A stretch of DNA of 64,000 nucleotides from Curtobacterium sp. MCBD17_032 (GCF_003234855.1 NZ_QKTO01000011.1:19320-83319), one strand, 5' to 3'; shown: positions 27,125 through 37,718, counted from the first letter of the stretch. The notes: generated by a model not told the origin, from the letters alone. Translations and numbers: made by a program.

Positions 27125-30076
27125 TCACTCCCTGCCCGTCAGGCCCCAGGCGTCCTCGTCGGTGTCGCCGTCCACCTCATCGTACCCACGTGTCATGCCT
27201 GCCACCGGGTCGTCCCCGTACCGGTCGTCGGCCCCGTCCCCGGCCGGTGCCCCTGCTGCCGATGCGGGCGCGGCGGGGGCGGTCGGCGGCTCTTCGCCCC
27301 GGAGCTTCGCGAGCACCGCGGGCAGCTGGTCCCCCGTCACGAGGACGTCGCGCGCCTTGGACCCCTCGGACGGCCCGACGATGTCGCGGGACTCCATGAG
27401 GTCCATGAGCCGTCCGGCCTTCGCGAAACCGACCCGGAGCTTGCGCTGCAGCATCGACGTCGACCCGAACTGCGTCGAGACGACCTGCTCGACGGCGGCC
27501 AGGAGCAGCTCGAGGTCGTCGCCGATGTCGGCGTCGATCTCCTTGCGCTCGACCACCGCGGCGACGTCCTGCCGGTACTCGGGCTGGGCCTGCCGGGTGA
27601 CGTGCTGGACGACCTCGGCGACCTCGGTCTCCTGCACCCAGGCACCCTGCACGCGGACCGCCTTCGACGACCCCATGGGCAGGAACAGCCCGTCGCCCTG
27701 CCCGATGAGCTTGTCGGCTCCGGGCTGGTCGAGGATGACGCGGGAGTCCGTCACGCTCGTGACCGCGAAGGCGATGCGCGACGGCACGTTCGCCTTGATG
27801 AGACCCGTGATGACGTCCACCGACGGGCGCTGCGTCGCGAGCACCAGGTGGATGCCGGCAGCGCGGGCCAGCTGGGTGATGCGGACGATCGACTCCTCGA
27901 CGTCGCGCGGGGCGACGAGCATGAGGTCGGCGAGCTCGTCCACGACGACGAGCAGGTACGGGTACGGCTTGAGCTTCCGCTCACTGCCGGCCGGCAGCAC
28001 GATCTCCTCGTTCTGCACGGCCTTGTTGAAGTCGTCGACGTGCCGGAAGCCGAACGACGCCAGGTCGTCGTACCGCATGTCCATCTCCTTCACGACCCAC
28101 TGCAGCGCTTCGGCCGCCTTCTTCGGGTTCGTGATGATGGGGGTGATGAGGTGCGGGACGCCGGCGTAGATCGACAGCTCCACGCGCTTCGGGTCGACGA
28201 GGACCATGCGGACCTCGGACGGCTTCGCGCGCATGAGCAGCGACGTGATCATCGAGTTGATGAACACCGACTTGCCGGACCCCGTGGAACCGGCGACGAG
28301 CAGGTGGGGCATCTTCGCCAGGTTCGCGACGACGAAGCCGCCCTCGACGTCCTTGCCGACGCCGATCGTCATCGGGTGCTTCGACTTGGTGGCCGCACTC
28401 GACCGGAGGACGTCACCGAGGGAGACGATCTCGCGGTCGGTGTTCGGGATCTCGACGCCGATCGCGCTCTTGCCGGGGATCGGCGAGAGGATGCGGACCT
28501 CGTTCGAGGCGACCGCGTAGGACAGGTTCTTCGACAGCGCCGTGACGCGCTCGACCTTCACGCCCGGGCCGAGCTCGATCTCGTACCGCGTGACCGTCGG
28601 GCCACGGGAGAACCCGGTGACCTTCGCGTCGACCTTGAACTCGGTCAGGACGCCGGTGATGGCGGCGACGATCTCGTCGTTCGCCTGGCTGCGGGCGACC
28701 GACGGGGTCCCGGGGCTCAGCGTCGTCGCAGCCGGCAGCCGGTACGGGTGCGCCGGGTCCTCCTCGGTCGCGACCGGCGGCAGGCCCTCGGGCTCGTCGT
28801 CCACGCCGACGTCGCCGAGGTCCGACTCCGCCGACACGACGGGGACGCTCGCCGGAGCGACGGGCGCCGGTCCGGTCGCCGGGCCCGTGGCGACGGCAGC
28901 GGCCACGTCGCGGTCCGGACGGAACGCCTCCGTCGGGGACGCGGGCGCCGGCGACCCGAAGTCGCGCAGTGCCTGCTCCGCGCGGTCGAGGTCGTCGGCG
29001 ACGTCCTGCTCGACCGAGTCGTTCAGGTTGACCGAGACCGGCTCGGCGGGCGTCAGGTCACGGAGGCCCGCCGCGGCACCCCGTGCCGGGGCGGCCGCCG
29101 GAGCGACACCGGTCGGCGGGATGACGGGACTGTCGTACGCCGGGTCCTCTTCGCGGCCGGACTTGTTGCGGCGCCACCACGGCAGGTGCTCGTCGGCCCC
29201 GTCCTCGCCCGGAGCGCCGTCCTCGCCGAACCCGAGGTCCTCGAACAGCGGGAAGTCCTGCGACTGTCCCTTCGGGCTCCGCTTGCGGGTCGGCTTCGTC
29301 GCCGACGCGGTGTCGTCCTCGGTGAGGGGCGTCTCGGCGGCGGGACCGGGAGCGCCGAAGAGGTACGCGTACAGCTCGTGCAGCCGCCGACCGAGCTTGT
29401 TCGGCGGGGTCTTCGTGATGATGAAGAGCGAGAGCGCGAGCAGGACGACCGCGACCGGTACGGCGACCCACACGGTGGCGACGGCGACGAGCCAGCCGAT
29501 GACGACCCAGCCGATCACCCCGCCGGCTGCGGCGAGTGCGGGCATGCCGTCCGCGGCGCTCGGCTGGCCGCCGAACACGTGGCAGAGCGAGGCGATCGAG
29601 ACGAGCATGAGGCCGAGGCCGATCCCGATCCGGGTGTTGTCGTGCACGGACGCCGGGTGCCGGAACAACCAGCCGGCGAAGACGACCATGATGACGGGCA
29701 GCGCGAAGGCCAGGCGCCCGAACAGCCCGCCGAACGTGTACGCGTCGAGGCCGATCGACACCGGGTTGGTGGGGTTCAGCCACTCCACGACGGCACCGAG
29801 GACCGCGAGGACGAACAGCAGGAACGGGAACCCGTCGCGCCGCTGGTCCTTCTCGAGCGACTCCTTGCCGAGCAGCCGGAAGCCGGCGCCGACGCCGTGC
29901 GCCATGCCGAGCCATGCGGTCACGAGCGGGTTCTGCTCGCGGAACACCGGGGTGGGTGCAGCCTGCGGCAGTTTCTTCGTCGTGGCCTGGGTGCGCGACG
30001 TCCCGCGCGACCCGCCTCCACGGGTCGACGACGAGGACGCGCGCGAGCGCGTGGTCGACTTGGTGCCTCCGGCCAT
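27125..30076 (-). CDS. ftsK: DNA translocase FtsK/SpoIIIE
   Basis: A 983-residue septal DNA pump. About residues 55-225 hold four transmembrane segments; about 240-470 is a linker rich in Ala/Pro/Asp; the motor follows, with Walker [14 protein letters not shown], Walker [13 protein letters not shown] and the FtsK family [17 protein letters not shown]; the C-terminal gamma winged helix ([25 protein letters not shown]) reads KOPS-type sites. ATG 30076 is preferred over an upstream alternative since TAGGGT ends 7 bases before it. Confidence 0.97.
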   Translation of the reverse strand: MAGGTKSTTRSRASSSSTRGGGSRGTSRTQATTKKLPQAAPTPVFREQNPLVTAWLGMAHGVGAGFRLLGKESLEKDQRRDGFPFLLFVLAVLGAVVEWLNPTNPVSIGLDAYTFGGLFGRLAFALPVIMVVFAGWLFRHPASVHDNTRIGIGLGLMLVSIASLCHVFGGQPSAADGMPALAAAGGVIGWVVIGWLVAVATVWVAVPVAVVLLALSLFIITKTPPNKLGRRLHELYAYLFGAPGPAAETPLTEDDTASATKPTRKRSPKGQSQDFPLFEDLGFGEDGAPGEDGADEHLPWWRRNKSGREEDPAYDSPVIPPTGVAPAAAPARGAAAGLRDLTPAEPVSVNLNDSVEQDVADDLDRAEQALRDFGSPAPASPTEAFRPDRDVAAAVATGPATGPAPVAPASVPVVSAESDLGDVGVDDEPEGLPPVATEEDPAHPYRLPAATTLSPGTPSVARSQANDEIVAAITGVLTEFKVDAKVTGFSRGPTVTRYEIELGPGVKVERVTALSKNLSYAVASNEVRILSPIPGKSAIGVEIPNTDREIVSLGDVLRSSAATKSKHPMTIGVGKDVEGGFVVANLAKMPHLLVAGSTGSGKSVFINSMITSLLMRAKPSEVRMVLVDPKRVELSIYAGVPHLITPIITNPKKAAEALQWVVKEMDMRYDDLASFGFRHVDDFNKAVQNEEIVLPAGSERKLKPYPYLLVVVDELADLMLVAPRDVEESIVRITQLARAAGIHLVLATQRPSVDVITGLIKANVPSRIAFAVTSVTDSRVILDQPGADKLIGQGDGLFLPMGSSKAVRVQGAWVQETEVAEVVQHVTRQAQPEYRQDVAAVVERKEIDADIGDDLELLLAAVEQVVSTQFGSTSMLQRKLRVGFAKAGRLMDLMESRDIVGPSEGSKARDVLVTGDQLPAVLAKLRGEEPPTAPAAPASAAGAPAGDGADDRYGDDPVAGMTRGYDEVDGDTDEDAWGLTGRE

Positions 30077-30083
30077 GGGCAGA

Positions 30084-30089
30084 ACCCTA
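30084..30089 (-). promoter_or_regulatory. Leaderless -10 element of ftsK (TAGGGT)
   Basis: TAGGGT lies 7 bases before ATG 30076 on the minus strand. Confidence 0.5.
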
Positions 30090-30111
30090 ATCCTTCCCGA
30101 GGACAACGACG

Positions 30112-30155
30112 GGAGGCCCGCCGCAGCGTCCGGTGCGGACGTGCGGCGGGCCTCC
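30112..30155. terminator. GACGGGAGGC-family terminator of rnj
   Basis: Arms GGAGGCCCGCCGCA and TGCGGCGGGCCTCC pair perfectly; an inner CGTCCG/CGGACG stem closes on GTG. It begins 18 bases after the rnj stop and separates rnj from ftsK. Confidence 0.75.
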
Positions 30156-30173
30156 AGGACGGGGCAGCGCGCC

Positions 30174-31850
30174 TCAGGCCTCGATGACCACCGGCACGAT
30201 CATCGGGCGTCGTCGGTGCTTCGTGTTCACCCAGCGGCCGACCGTCCGGCGGACGACCTGGGTGAAGGCGTGCTGGTCACGCGTGCCGTTGGCGGCGGCC
30301 TCGGTCAGCGCCTTGGCGATCTGCGGCCGGACGTCGTCGAAGACGGAGTCGTCCTCGGCGAAGCCGCGCGACTGGATCTCCGGGCCGATGACGCACTGGC
30401 CGGTCGTGAAGTCGACGGCGCAGAAGACCGAGATGAAGCCTTCCTCCGCCAGGACCCGACGGTCCTTCAGGTCGGCGTCGGTGATCTCGCCGACGGTGGA
30501 TCCGTCCACGTAGACGTACCCGATGTCGAGCTGCCCGGCGACGGTCACGACGCCGTCCTTGAGGTCGACGACGGTGCCGTCCTCCCCCAGGACCACGTTG
30601 CGCGGCGGCACCCCGGTCTGGATCGCCAGGTCGGCGTTCGCGAACAGGTGGCGGTGCTCGCCGTGCACGGGCATGACGTTGCGCGGGCGCAGGATGTTGT
30701 AGCAGTAGAGCAGCTCGCCGGCCGAGGCGTGCCCGGAGACGTGCACCTTCGCGTTGCCCTTGTGCACGACCTTCGCGCCGAGCTTCGTCAACCCGTCGAT
30801 CACGCGGTACACCGCGTTCTCGTTGCCGGGGATGAGGCTCGACGCGAGGATGACGGTGTCGCCCTCGCCGATCTCGATCTGGTGCTCGAGGTTCGCCATC
30901 CGCGCGAGGACGGCCATCGGCTCGCCCTGGGAGCCGGTCGACATGTAGACGATCTGGTCGTCCGGGACGTTCTTCGCCTTCTTCGTGTCGATGAGCACGT
31001 TCTCGGGGACCCGCAGGTACCCGAGCTCGGCGGCGATCGTCATGTTGCGGATCATCGATCGGCCCATGAACGCGACCTTGCGGTTGGCGGCGGCGGCGGC
31101 GTCGAGGACCTGCTGGACGCGGTGCACGTGCGAGGAGAAGCTCGCGACGACGACCTTCTTGCGGGCGCGCGTGATGATGTTCTCGAGCACCGGGCCGATG
31201 TCGCGCTCCGGGGCGGTGAAGCCCGGGACGTCGGCGTTGGTGGAGTCCGGCAGGAACAGGTCGACGCCCTGCTCGCCGAGACGGGCGAACGCACGGAGGT
31301 CCGTGATGCGGTCGTCGAGCGGCAGCTGGTCCATCTTGAAGTCGCCCGTGTGCAGCACGCGACCGGCCGGGGTCGTGATGGCGACGGCGAGGGCGTCCGG
31401 GATCGAGTGGTTCACGGCGACGAACTCGAGGTGGAACGGACCGAGCTGCTCGGTCTGGTCCTCGGCGACGTTGAGCGTGTACGGCTTGATCCGGTGTTCC
31501 TTGAGCTTCGCCTCGACGAGTGCGAGCGTCAGCGTGGAGCCGATGAGCGGGATGTCGCCGCGGAGCTTCAGCAGGTACGGGACGGCGCCGATGTGGTCCT
31601 CGTGCCCGTGCGTGAGCACGACACCGAGGACGTCGTCGAGGCGGTCCCGGATCGGCGAGAAGTCCGGCAGGATCAGGTCGACCCCGGGCTGGTGCTCCTC
31701 CGGGAAGAGGACGCCGGCGTCGACGATGAGGATCTTGCCCTCGAACTCGTAGACGGTCATGTTGCGACCGATCTCGCCGAGTCCCCCGACGGGGATGACT
31801 CGGAGCGTTCCGGGTTCGAGCGGCTGCGGTGTGGAGATCTGTGTGGGCAT
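30174..31850 (-). CDS. rnj: Ribonuclease J
   Basis: A 558-residue metallo-beta-lactamase/beta-CASP nuclease with endo- and 5'-3' exonuclease activity in mRNA decay and rRNA maturation. The zinc motif is [15 protein letters not shown], further ligands are in HTGDFK; beta-CASP motifs include [10 protein letters not shown] and [12 protein letters not shown], and [14 protein letters not shown] follows. It begins 48 bases after the dapA stop, so dapA-rnj are cotranscribed. Confidence 0.97.
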   Translation of the reverse strand: MPTQISTPQPLEPGTLRVIPVGGLGEIGRNMTVYEFEGKILIVDAGVLFPEEHQPGVDLILPDFSPIRDRLDDVLGVVLTHGHEDHIGAVPYLLKLRGDIPLIGSTLTLALVEAKLKEHRIKPYTLNVAEDQTEQLGPFHLEFVAVNHSIPDALAVAITTPAGRVLHTGDFKMDQLPLDDRITDLRAFARLGEQGVDLFLPDSTNADVPGFTAPERDIGPVLENIITRARKKVVVASFSSHVHRVQQVLDAAAAANRKVAFMGRSMIRNMTIAAELGYLRVPENVLIDTKKAKNVPDDQIVYMSTGSQGEPMAVLARMANLEHQIEIGEGDTVILASSLIPGNENAVYRVIDGLTKLGAKVVHKGNAKVHVSGHASAGELLYCYNILRPRNVMPVHGEHRHLFANADLAIQTGVPPRNVVLGEDGTVVDLKDGVVTVAGQLDIGYVYVDGSTVGEITDADLKDRRVLAEEGFISVFCAVDFTTGQCVIGPEIQSRGFAEDDSVFDDVRPQIAKALTEAAANGTRDQHAFTQVVRRTVGRWVNTKHRRRPMIVPVVIEA

Positions 31851-31898
31851 TCGGTCCTACGGATTCGGGCGACGCACGTCGTGCGCCGCGGTGTTCGT

Positions 31899-32876
31899 CT
31901 AGCGGGTGGTGCCTGGCACCTTCGGTAGTGCGCCGCCGGCCGCTGCGTTGCGGTCGGGGCGGAAGTTGGAGAAGCCGGCGCCGGGGACGTCCCGGACGGC
32001 TTCGAGCGAGGTCTCGATGGCGTACGCCTCAGAGTCCTCGGGCCCGACGAGGGGCAGGCGGACACGCGGGCTGCCGATGCGGCCGAGCCCGTGCAGGACG
32101 TACTTCGCGGCGACGGTGCCGGGCACGTGGGTCATGACCGCGCGGACGAGGGGTTCGAGGCGCTTGTGCTCGGCCGTCGCGGTGGCCAGGTCGCCGCGGT
32201 TCACGGCGTCGACGATCGTGCGGTACGGCGTGCTCGTGATGTTCGCCGTGACACCGATGAGGCCGGTGGCACCGATCGACAGGTGCGGGAGCACGTTCGT
32301 GTCGTCGCCGGAGAAGTACATGAGGTCGGTGTTGTTGAGCACCCGCGAAACCTCGGCGAAGTCGCCCTTGGCGTCCTTCACCGCGAGGATGTTCGGGTGC
32401 TTCGACGCGCGCAGGATGGTGTCGTACGTGATCGGGATGCCGGTGCGGCCGGGGATGTCGTACAGGATCACCGGCAGGTCGGTCGCGTCGGCGATCATCC
32501 GGAAGTGCGTGAGGACACCGGCCTGGGTCGGCTTGTTGTAGTACGGCGTGACGATCATGACCCCGTCGGCACCGGCGCGCTCGCTCTGCTTGTAGAGCTG
32601 CATGGCGTGCGCGGTCTCGTTCGAGCCACCGCCGGTGATGATCTTCGCGCGACCAGCGGCCACGGACTTCCCGACCTCGACCAGCCGGAGCTTCTCCGGG
32701 TCGGTCAGGGTCGACGTCTCGCCGGTCGTACCGGTCACGACGATGCCGTCGGCACCTGCCGTGATGCAGTCGTCGATGTGCTGCTCGACGCCCGGCCAGT
32801 CCACCTCGCCGTCGGCGGTGAACGGGGTCACGAGCGCGACGAGGACCTGGCCGAAGGGATTCTCACGCGTGGACAC
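31899..32876 (-). CDS. dapA: 4-hydroxy-tetrahydrodipicolinate synthase
   Basis: A 325-residue TIM barrel condensing pyruvate with aspartate semialdehyde, first step of the DAP/lysine branch. Seen: VVTGTTGETSTLT, the Tyr pair in IVTPYYNKP, and the Schiff-base Lys in ILAVKDAKGD. GTG 32876 is 7 bases after TACGCT, pointing to a leaderless message. It is followed by rnj. Confidence 0.97.
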   Translation of the reverse strand: MSTRENPFGQVLVALVTPFTADGEVDWPGVEQHIDDCITAGADGIVVTGTTGETSTLTDPEKLRLVEVGKSVAAGRAKIITGGGSNETAHAMQLYKQSERAGADGVMIVTPYYNKPTQAGVLTHFRMIADATDLPVILYDIPGRTGIPITYDTILRASKHPNILAVKDAKGDFAEVSRVLNNTDLMYFSGDDTNVLPHLSIGATGLIGVTANITSTPYRTIVDAVNRGDLATATAEHKRLEPLVRAVMTHVPGTVAAKYVLHGLGRIGSPRVRLPLVGPEDSEAYAIETSLEAVRDVPGAGFSNFRPDRNAAAGGALPKVPGTTR

Positions 32877-32883
32877 GGAGTCC

Positions 32884-32889
32884 AGCGTA
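32884..32889 (-). promoter_or_regulatory. Leaderless -10 element of dapA (TACGCT)
   Basis: TACGCT ends 7 bases before GTG 32876 on the minus strand. Confidence 0.55.
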
Positions 32890-32903
32890 CCGGGCGCGAC
32901 GGA

Positions 32904-32934
32904 CCGGGCGTCCGTCCACGCGGACGGTGCCCGG
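32904..32934 (-). terminator. Hairpin downstream of dfrA
   Basis: CCGGGC pairs with GCCCGG and, inside it, GTCCG with CGGAC. It lies between the dfrA stop and the dapA promoter, as expected for a thyA-dfrA terminator. A half copy of the GACGGGAGGC motif follows at 32935-32944. Confidence 0.5.
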
Positions 32935-32967
32935 ACGGGAGGCCCGGATCACCTCCGACAGGAGGGT

Positions 32968-33510
32968 TCAGGCGCGGCGGCGCCACTCGAGGAAGCGGTA
33001 GCGGACGCCGTCGACGCGGGACACCTGCCAGGGGCCCTCGTCGACGAGGGTCCAGTCCTCGCCGAGCGTCGGTGCCGAGGTGTCCCCGTCGACCTCGACG
33101 TCGACGACCGTCTCGGACACGCGGTCGGCGAACGCGACGGCGTCCGCGTAGACCGCTCCGCCGCCGATCACCCACACGTCGTCGTCGGTGTCGAGCGCGC
33201 CGGCCAGGTCGTGCACGACGACGGCCCCCTCGGCGGACCAGGCGGCGTCCCGGGTGAGCACGACGTTGCGGCGACCGGGGAGCGGGCGGAACCGGTCCGG
33301 CAGGGAGTCCCACGTGCGGCGGCCCATCACGACGGTGGCGCTGCCGGTGACCTCGCGGAAGTGCGCGAGGTCCTCCGGCACGTGCCACGGGATGCCGCCG
33401 TCCGCGCCGATGACGCCGTCCGCCGACCGCGCCCAGACGAGCCCGACTCCCCTGACCGGTTCCGTCCAGGACGCCGGCTCCGTCCCGGACGCGGCCCGGT
33501 CGTCCGTCAT
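32968..33510 (-). CDS. folA: Dihydrofolate reductase
   Basis: A 180-residue NADPH-dependent reductase that regenerates tetrahydrofolate after ThyA. VGLVWARSADGVIGADGGIPWHVPEDLAHFR is the family N terminus with the active-site Trp and acidic residue, then VVMGRRTWDSLP and VWVIGGGAVYADA. The ATG overlaps the thyA stop (TGATG), so translation is coupled. A 17-residue polar tail precedes the fold. Confidence 0.96.
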   Translation of the reverse strand: MTDDRAASGTEPASWTEPVRGVGLVWARSADGVIGADGGIPWHVPEDLAHFREVTGSATVVMGRRTWDSLPDRFRPLPGRRNVVLTRDAAWSAEGAVVVHDLAGALDTDDDVWVIGGGAVYADAVAFADRVSETVVDVEVDGDTSAPTLGEDWTLVDEGPWQVSRVDGVRYRFLEWRRRA

Positions 33511-34313
33511 CAGACCGCGACCTTGCCGGAGATCGCCGGGTGGTGCTCGTAGCCGACGACGGTGATGTCCTCGTACTCGTAGGCGTCGATCGAGTCGCGC
33601 GCGGCGAGCTCGAGCGTCGGCAGCGGGAACGGCGTCCGGGTCAGCTGCTCCTGCACCTGCTCGACGTGGTTGTCGTAGACGTGGCAGTCGCCACCGGTCC
33701 AGATGAAGTCGCCGACCTCGAGCCCGGTCTGCGCCGCGACCATGTGCGTCAGCAGGGCGTACGAGGCGATGTTGAACGGGACGCCGAGGAACATGTCCGC
33801 GCTCCGCTGGTACAGCTGGCACGAGAGCTTGCCGTCGTTCACGTGGAACTGGAAGAACGCGTGGCAGGGGGCGAGCGCCATGCTCGGGATGTCCGCGACG
33901 TTCCACGCCGACACGATGAGACGACGCGAGTCCGGGTTCGTGCGGATCTGGTCGATGACCTGGGCGATCTGGTCGACGTGCTCGCCGGACGGCGTCGGCC
34001 AGGAGCGCCACTGCACGCCGTACACCGGCCCGAGGTCGCCGTCCTCGCCCGCCCACTCGTTCCAGATCCGGACACCGTGCTCCTGCAACCAGCGGACGTT
34101 CGAGTCGCCGCGGAGGAACCAGAGCAGCTCGTACGCGATCGACTTCATGTGCACGCGCTTGGTCGTGATGAGCGGGAACCCCTGCGACAGGTCGTAGCGC
34201 AGCTGGGCACCGAACAGGCTGCGGGTACCGGTCCCGGTGCGGTCGCCCTTCGGGGAGCCCTCTTCGAGCACTCGGCGCAGCAGGTCTTCGTACGGCGTGG
34301 GGATCTCGGTCAC
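33510..34313 (-). CDS. thyA: Thymidylate synthase
   Basis: A 267-residue enzyme that methylates dUMP with methylene-tetrahydrofolate. The catalytic Cys is in [12 protein letters not shown], and [22 protein letters not shown] is the strongly conserved substrate region. GTG 34313 lies 7 bases after TAGGCT. The thyA-folA pair supplies dTMP and recycles the folate it oxidises. Confidence 0.97.
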   Translation of the reverse strand: MTEIPTPYEDLLRRVLEEGSPKGDRTGTGTRSLFGAQLRYDLSQGFPLITTKRVHMKSIAYELLWFLRGDSNVRWLQEHGVRIWNEWAGEDGDLGPVYGVQWRSWPTPSGEHVDQIAQVIDQIRTNPDSRRLIVSAWNVADIPSMALAPCHAFFQFHVNDGKLSCQLYQRSADMFLGVPFNIASYALLTHMVAAQTGLEVGDFIWTGGDCHVYDNHVEQVQEQLTRTPFPLPTLELAARDSIDAYEYEDITVVGYEHHPAISGKVAV

Positions 34314-34320
34314 GACGTCG

Positions 34321-34326
34321 AGCCTA
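34321..34326 (-). promoter_or_regulatory. Leaderless -10 element of thyA (TAGGCT)
   Basis: TAGGCT ends 7 bases before the GTG start of thyA. Confidence 0.55.
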
Positions 34327-34412
34327 GGCGTGCGCCGCGACGGAGGCGAGCCGGGTGACCGACGGGGGACGGGCCTCCCGGCGGCGCCACGGCTGCCCGT
34401 CAGCTGCGTGAG

Positions 34413-34418
34413 TAGCGT
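34413..34418 (+). promoter_or_regulatory. Leaderless -10 element (TAGCGT) of the epimerase gene
   Basis: TAGCGT ends 6 bases before ATG 34425. The intergenic region also holds a half GACGGGAGGC motif (GGGCCTCCCGG, 34370-34380). Confidence 0.55.
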
Positions 34419-34424
34419 GGCGGC

Positions 34425-35327
34425 ATGACGTCACAGCCGCTCTCGATCCTGGTGGCCGGCGCGTCCGGCTTCATCGGCACGCCGCTCGTCCGTGCCCTGC
34501 GCGAGGCGGGGCACCACGTCTCGACGCTCGTGCGACGTGAGCCGCGGACGCCGACCGAGTTCCGGTGGGCCCCCGGGGAGCGGCCGCTCGACCCGGCCGT
34601 CCTCGACGGCGCCGACGTCGTGGTCAACCTGTCCGGTGCGAACCTCGGCAAGCTGCCGTGGACGGACGCCTACCGCCGGGAGATCCGGACCTCCCGCGTC
34701 GACGCCACCACGACCCTGGTCGATGCGATGCGTGCCGCGACGACGCCGCCCCGCGTCTTCCTGTCCGGTTCCGCGTCGGGCGTGTACGGCGACCGACCCG
34801 CGGACGTCCTCGACGACGACGCGTCGGCCGGCAGCGGGTTCCTCGCCGACGTCTGCACCGCGTGGGAGGCAGCCGCCCGCCGCGCGCCGGACGGTGTCCG
34901 CGTCGTGCTGCTGCGCACCGGCATCGTCATCGGTCAGGGCGGAGGCGCCCTCGCCCCGCTCGTCCCGCTGACGAAGGCCGGCGGTGGCGGACGCCTCGGC
35001 ACCGGCGGCCAGTGGTGGCCGTGGATCGCGCTCGAGGACGAGGTCGGCGCGATCGTGCACCTCGTCACCGCGGACGACGTGTCCGGTCCGGTCAACCTGT
35101 CGGGCCCGGATCCGGCCGTGGCCGACCGGATCACCAAGCGCGTCGCGGAGGACCTGCACCGCCCGTACCTGTTCCGGGTCCCGGCCTTCGCGCTCCGGAA
35201 GCTGCTCGGGGACGCGGCGGACGAGATGCTCCTGTCGAACCAGCGGATGGTCCCGGGGAAGCTGCTCGACTCGGGCTACACGTTCCGGTACACGCGGGCC
35301 GAGGACGCGGTCGACGCGGCGTTCTGA
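34425..35327 (+). CDS. TIGR01777 family NAD(P)-dependent sugar epimerase-like protein
   Basis: A 300-residue short-chain dehydrogenase relative. Rossmann motif [25 protein letters not shown] at the N terminus, then [10 protein letters not shown] and a [11 protein letters not shown] active-site region with the conserved Tyr, a [20 protein letters not shown] segment, and the C-terminal DUF1731-like part ([37 protein letters not shown]). This matches the TIGR01777/YfcH group, whose substrate is unknown. Convergent with the next gene. Confidence 0.93.
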   Translation: MTSQPLSILVAGASGFIGTPLVRALREAGHHVSTLVRREPRTPTEFRWAPGERPLDPAVLDGADVVVNLSGANLGKLPWTDAYRREIRTSRVDATTTLVDAMRAATTPPRVFLSGSASGVYGDRPADVLDDDASAGSGFLADVCTAWEAAARRAPDGVRVVLLRTGIVIGQGGGALAPLVPLTKAGGGGRLGTGGQWWPWIALEDEVGAIVHLVTADDVSGPVNLSGPDPAVADRITKRVAEDLHRPYLFRVPAFALRKLLGDAADEMLLSNQRMVPGKLLDSGYTFRYTRAEDAVDAAF

Positions 35328-35342
35328 CCCGCCTCGGCCCGG

Positions 35343-35789
35343 TCAGCGCGCCCGTGCGAGGGCGGTGCGCATCGCGGCACGGGCGCGCTTCCGGTCGCCC
35401 GCCGCGTCGTAGACGACCCCGAGGCGGTACCAGGCGCGCCAGTCGTCCGGTGCGGCCTCGACCGCGGCGCGGTACCGCGGGAACAACTCGTCGGCGGCTG
35501 CGCGGTCGGGACGTCCGGAGGGGCGCACCGGGACGACGTCGTCGGGTGCACCGCCGTCCCGTTCGAGCCGGGTTCCGAGCCGGGTGATGCGCAGCCCGAA
35601 GCGGAGTTCCAGCACGAGGAGCAGTGCCCCGACCAGGGCCACGACGACCAGCGCGACACCGATGCCGATGCCGACCGGGAGGCCGGTCGCGATGAACGCC
35701 ACCGCCCGCTGCCCGACGAGCACGATGTACACCACGAGCAGGACGGTCATGAGCAGGACGCCCCAGAGCGGTGACCGCAGGCCTCGCAC
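35343..35789 (-). CDS. Two-TM protein with a TPR-like C terminus
   Basis: A 148-residue protein. Two transmembrane segments (about 10-32 and 35-62) are followed by a cytoplasmic region ending in RYRAAVEAAPDDWRAWYRLGVVYDAAGDRKRARAAMRTAL, which is one complete tetratricopeptide unit. The partner is unknown. GTG 35789 is 9 bases after the dapB stop, so it is cotranscribed with dapB. Confidence 0.8.
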   Translation of the reverse strand: MRGLRSPLWGVLLMTVLLVVYIVLVGQRAVAFIATGLPVGIGIGVALVVVALVGALLLVLELRFGLRITRLGTRLERDGGAPDDVVPVRPSGRPDRAAADELFPRYRAAVEAAPDDWRAWYRLGVVYDAAGDRKRARAAMRTALARAR

Positions 35790-35798
35790 GAGCGTCGC

Positions 35799-36545
35799 CT
35801 ACCCGATGCCGAGCACGGAACCGAGGCCGACCGTCAGGCCGCGCATCGCCCCGACCGCCTGCAGCGACGCGCGGATGCCCGGCAGGTAGGCGGTATCGGC
35901 CCCGGTGTCGTGCCGGATGGTCAGGGTCTCGCCCGGGCCGCTCAGCACCACGTCCTGCACGGCCGTCACCCCCGGCAGCCGGAGCGAGTGGATCGGCACG
36001 CTCGCGACCTGCTGGCCGCGCGCACGCTGGTCGACGTGCGGAGCCTCGACCGGTCCGACGTCACGCCGGGCCTCGGCGATGAGCTCGGCGGTGCGGACCG
36101 CCGTGCCCGACGGCGAGTCGATCTTGCCGGCGTGGTGGCTCTCGACGATCTCCACCGAGGGGAACCAGGGGGCGGCGATCGTGGCGAGGTGGGTGCCGAT
36201 CACCGACCCGATCGAGAAGTTCGGCACGACGAAGGCACCCTGGTCGGGGCGCTGGGTCAGCGAGGCCCGGAGCTTGCCGAGCCGCTCCCCCGACCAGCCG
36301 GACGTGCCGACCAGGACGTTCGCCCCGGTGGCCAGGGCGTTCTCGACGATGGCGGGGCTGAGCGCCGGGACGGTGACGTCGACGATGATCCGCGCACCGG
36401 CGAAAACGGAACCCGGGGCGTCGTGCGCGCTGTCGCGGGAGGACAACCGGGCGACGAGCTCGAAGTCGGGCAGTTCCTCGACGACGGCGGCCACGAGCGA
36501 CCCGAGCCGACCGGAGGCGCCGACGACGGCGACGGGAGTGACCAT
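35799..36545 (-). CDS. dapB: 4-hydroxy-tetrahydrodipicolinate reductase
   Basis: A 248-residue NAD(P)H reductase, second step of the DAP pathway. VAVVGASGRLGSLVAA binds the nucleotide; VDVTVPALSPAIVENAL and VGTSGWS follow; the catalytic His and Lys are in EIVESHHAGKIDSPSGTA. ATG 36545 follows TAGGAT by 6 bases. Confidence 0.96.
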   Translation of the reverse strand: MVTPVAVVGASGRLGSLVAAVVEELPDFELVARLSSRDSAHDAPGSVFAGARIIVDVTVPALSPAIVENALATGANVLVGTSGWSGERLGKLRASLTQRPDQGAFVVPNFSIGSVIGTHLATIAAPWFPSVEIVESHHAGKIDSPSGTAVRTAELIAEARRDVGPVEAPHVDQRARGQQVASVPIHSLRLPGVTAVQDVVLSGPGETLTIRHDTGADTAYLPGIRASLQAVGAMRGLTVGLGSVLGIG

Positions 36546-36551
36546 GCCCCC

Positions 36552-36561
36552 ATCCTAGGAT
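36552..36561. promoter_or_regulatory. Palindromic shared -10 element of divergent dapB and GNAT genes
   Basis: ATCCTAGGAT reads the same on both strands, so each strand has TAGGAT. Each copy ends exactly 6 bases before the start codon of its gene (ATG 36545 on the minus strand, ATG 36568 on the plus strand). Only 22 bases separate the two genes, and the two polymerases would compete for the same site. Confidence 0.75.
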
Positions 36562-36567
36562 CGGAGC

Positions 36568-37071
36568 ATGTCCGACGATCGCAGCCAGGTCACCGTCCGC
36601 GTGGTCCCCGCCGACCTGCCGGAGGTCGACGACCTGCTCGACCGGTACCTCGACGAACGTGCGGCGACGTTCCCGAGCGCGCAGGGCCGCTACTCGCGGA
36701 AGCGCACGCCGGCCGCCGAGTTCGTGCCGCCGAACGGGGTGTTCGTGGTCGCGTTCGACGACCGGGCCGACGGTGCCACCGCGGTCGGTTGCGGTGGGCT
36801 CCGCCGCATCGCGGACGACGGCGACGACGTGCGCTTCGAGGTCAAGCACGTCTTCGTGGCGCCGGAGGCCCGGGGCCGCGGCGTCGCGACCGCGGTGATG
36901 GACGTCCTCGAGACCGCCGCCAGGGAGTACGGCGCGACGAGCATCGTCCTCGACACGAACGACTCCCTCGTCGCCGCGGGCGCGATGTACCGCGCTCGCG
37001 GCTACGAGCGGGTGCCGGCGTTCAACGACAACCCGAACGCGACCGCCTGGTACCGCAAGCCGGTCCACTGA
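36568..37071 (+). CDS. GNAT family N-acetyltransferase
   Basis: A 167-residue GCN5-related acetyltransferase. The acetyl-CoA binding motif A is VKHVFVAPEARGRGVATAVMDVLE (about 95-118), motif B is SIVLDTNDSLVAAGAMYRARGYERV, with the terminal YRKPV typical of the family. The acceptor is unknown. The start is fixed by the shared leaderless -10 element. Confidence 0.92.
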   Translation: MSDDRSQVTVRVVPADLPEVDDLLDRYLDERAATFPSAQGRYSRKRTPAAEFVPPNGVFVVAFDDRADGATAVGCGGLRRIADDGDDVRFEVKHVFVAPEARGRGVATAVMDVLETAAREYGATSIVLDTNDSLVAAGAMYRARGYERVPAFNDNPNATAWYRKPVH

Positions 37072-37107
37072 CGCACGACGCGCCTCCGGGCCGGCGCCGC
37101 GCGGACG

Positions 37108-37710
37108 CTAGAGCGGCTGCGGGACGGGCAGCCCGGTGCGGAGCTCGACCGGCAGGTGCGCGAGGTCGTTCAGCGTGACGAGCTCGGCGGGCTTCGCGGA
37201 GCGGATCCGGATGATCGTCAGCGAGCTGTGCGCCACGTTCGTGCCCATCCAGCGCCACTCCGGGGCCTGGAAGACCTCGCGGACGAACCAGCCGATGACG
37301 GCGTTGTGCGTGATGAGCAGGTCATGGCGGTCCTCCATCGCGGGTGTGAACCACTCCCCGACGGCGTCCTCCATCTGCGCCTGCCCGGCGGCGATCTCCT
37401 CCTCCGTGACGCCGCCGTACCACCCCTTGTAGGCGTGCGGCATGTCGGGCGTCGGGCCGGAGGGGATGCAGTCGAACAACAGGGTCGACGGTTCCGGCTG
37501 GATGGCCGGGAGACGCTGCTGCAGGAAGGACGCGGTCTCGCTCGGGGCGTCGAGCGGGGAGTGCCACACACCGTCGAACGGCACGCCGCCCAGTCGGTCC
37601 GCGATGAGCATCGCCTGGCGCTTGCCGCGTTCCGAGAGCTTGCCGTCCCGCAGACCGTGCTCGGCGTCCTGGTGTTCACCGTGTCGGACGAGGTAGAGGT
37701 AGTGCGACAT
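37108..37710 (-). CDS. Histidine phosphatase superfamily protein (phosphoglycerate mutase-like)
   Basis: A 200-residue enzyme with the phosphohistidine motif LVRHGEHQD at residues 7-15, a second conserved Arg/Glu region around WHSPLDAPSETA, and the catalytic His in LLITHNAVIGWFV. The substrate is unknown. ATG 37710 lies 8 bases after the M16 peptidase stop, so the two are cotranscribed. Confidence 0.92.
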   Translation of the reverse strand: MSHYLYLVRHGEHQDAEHGLRDGKLSERGKRQAMLIADRLGGVPFDGVWHSPLDAPSETASFLQQRLPAIQPEPSTLLFDCIPSGPTPDMPHAYKGWYGGVTEEEIAAGQAQMEDAVGEWFTPAMEDRHDLLITHNAVIGWFVREVFQAPEWRWMGTNVAHSSLTIIRIRSAKPAELVTLNDLAHLPVELRTGLPVPQPL

Positions 37711-37718
37711 GGTGGAGG

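Noticed and set aside
26570..30187. 1200-codon plus-strand open frame opposite pgsA and ftsK
   Set aside because: No domain motif, composition typical of a shadow frame, and it lies opposite two strongly conserved genes.
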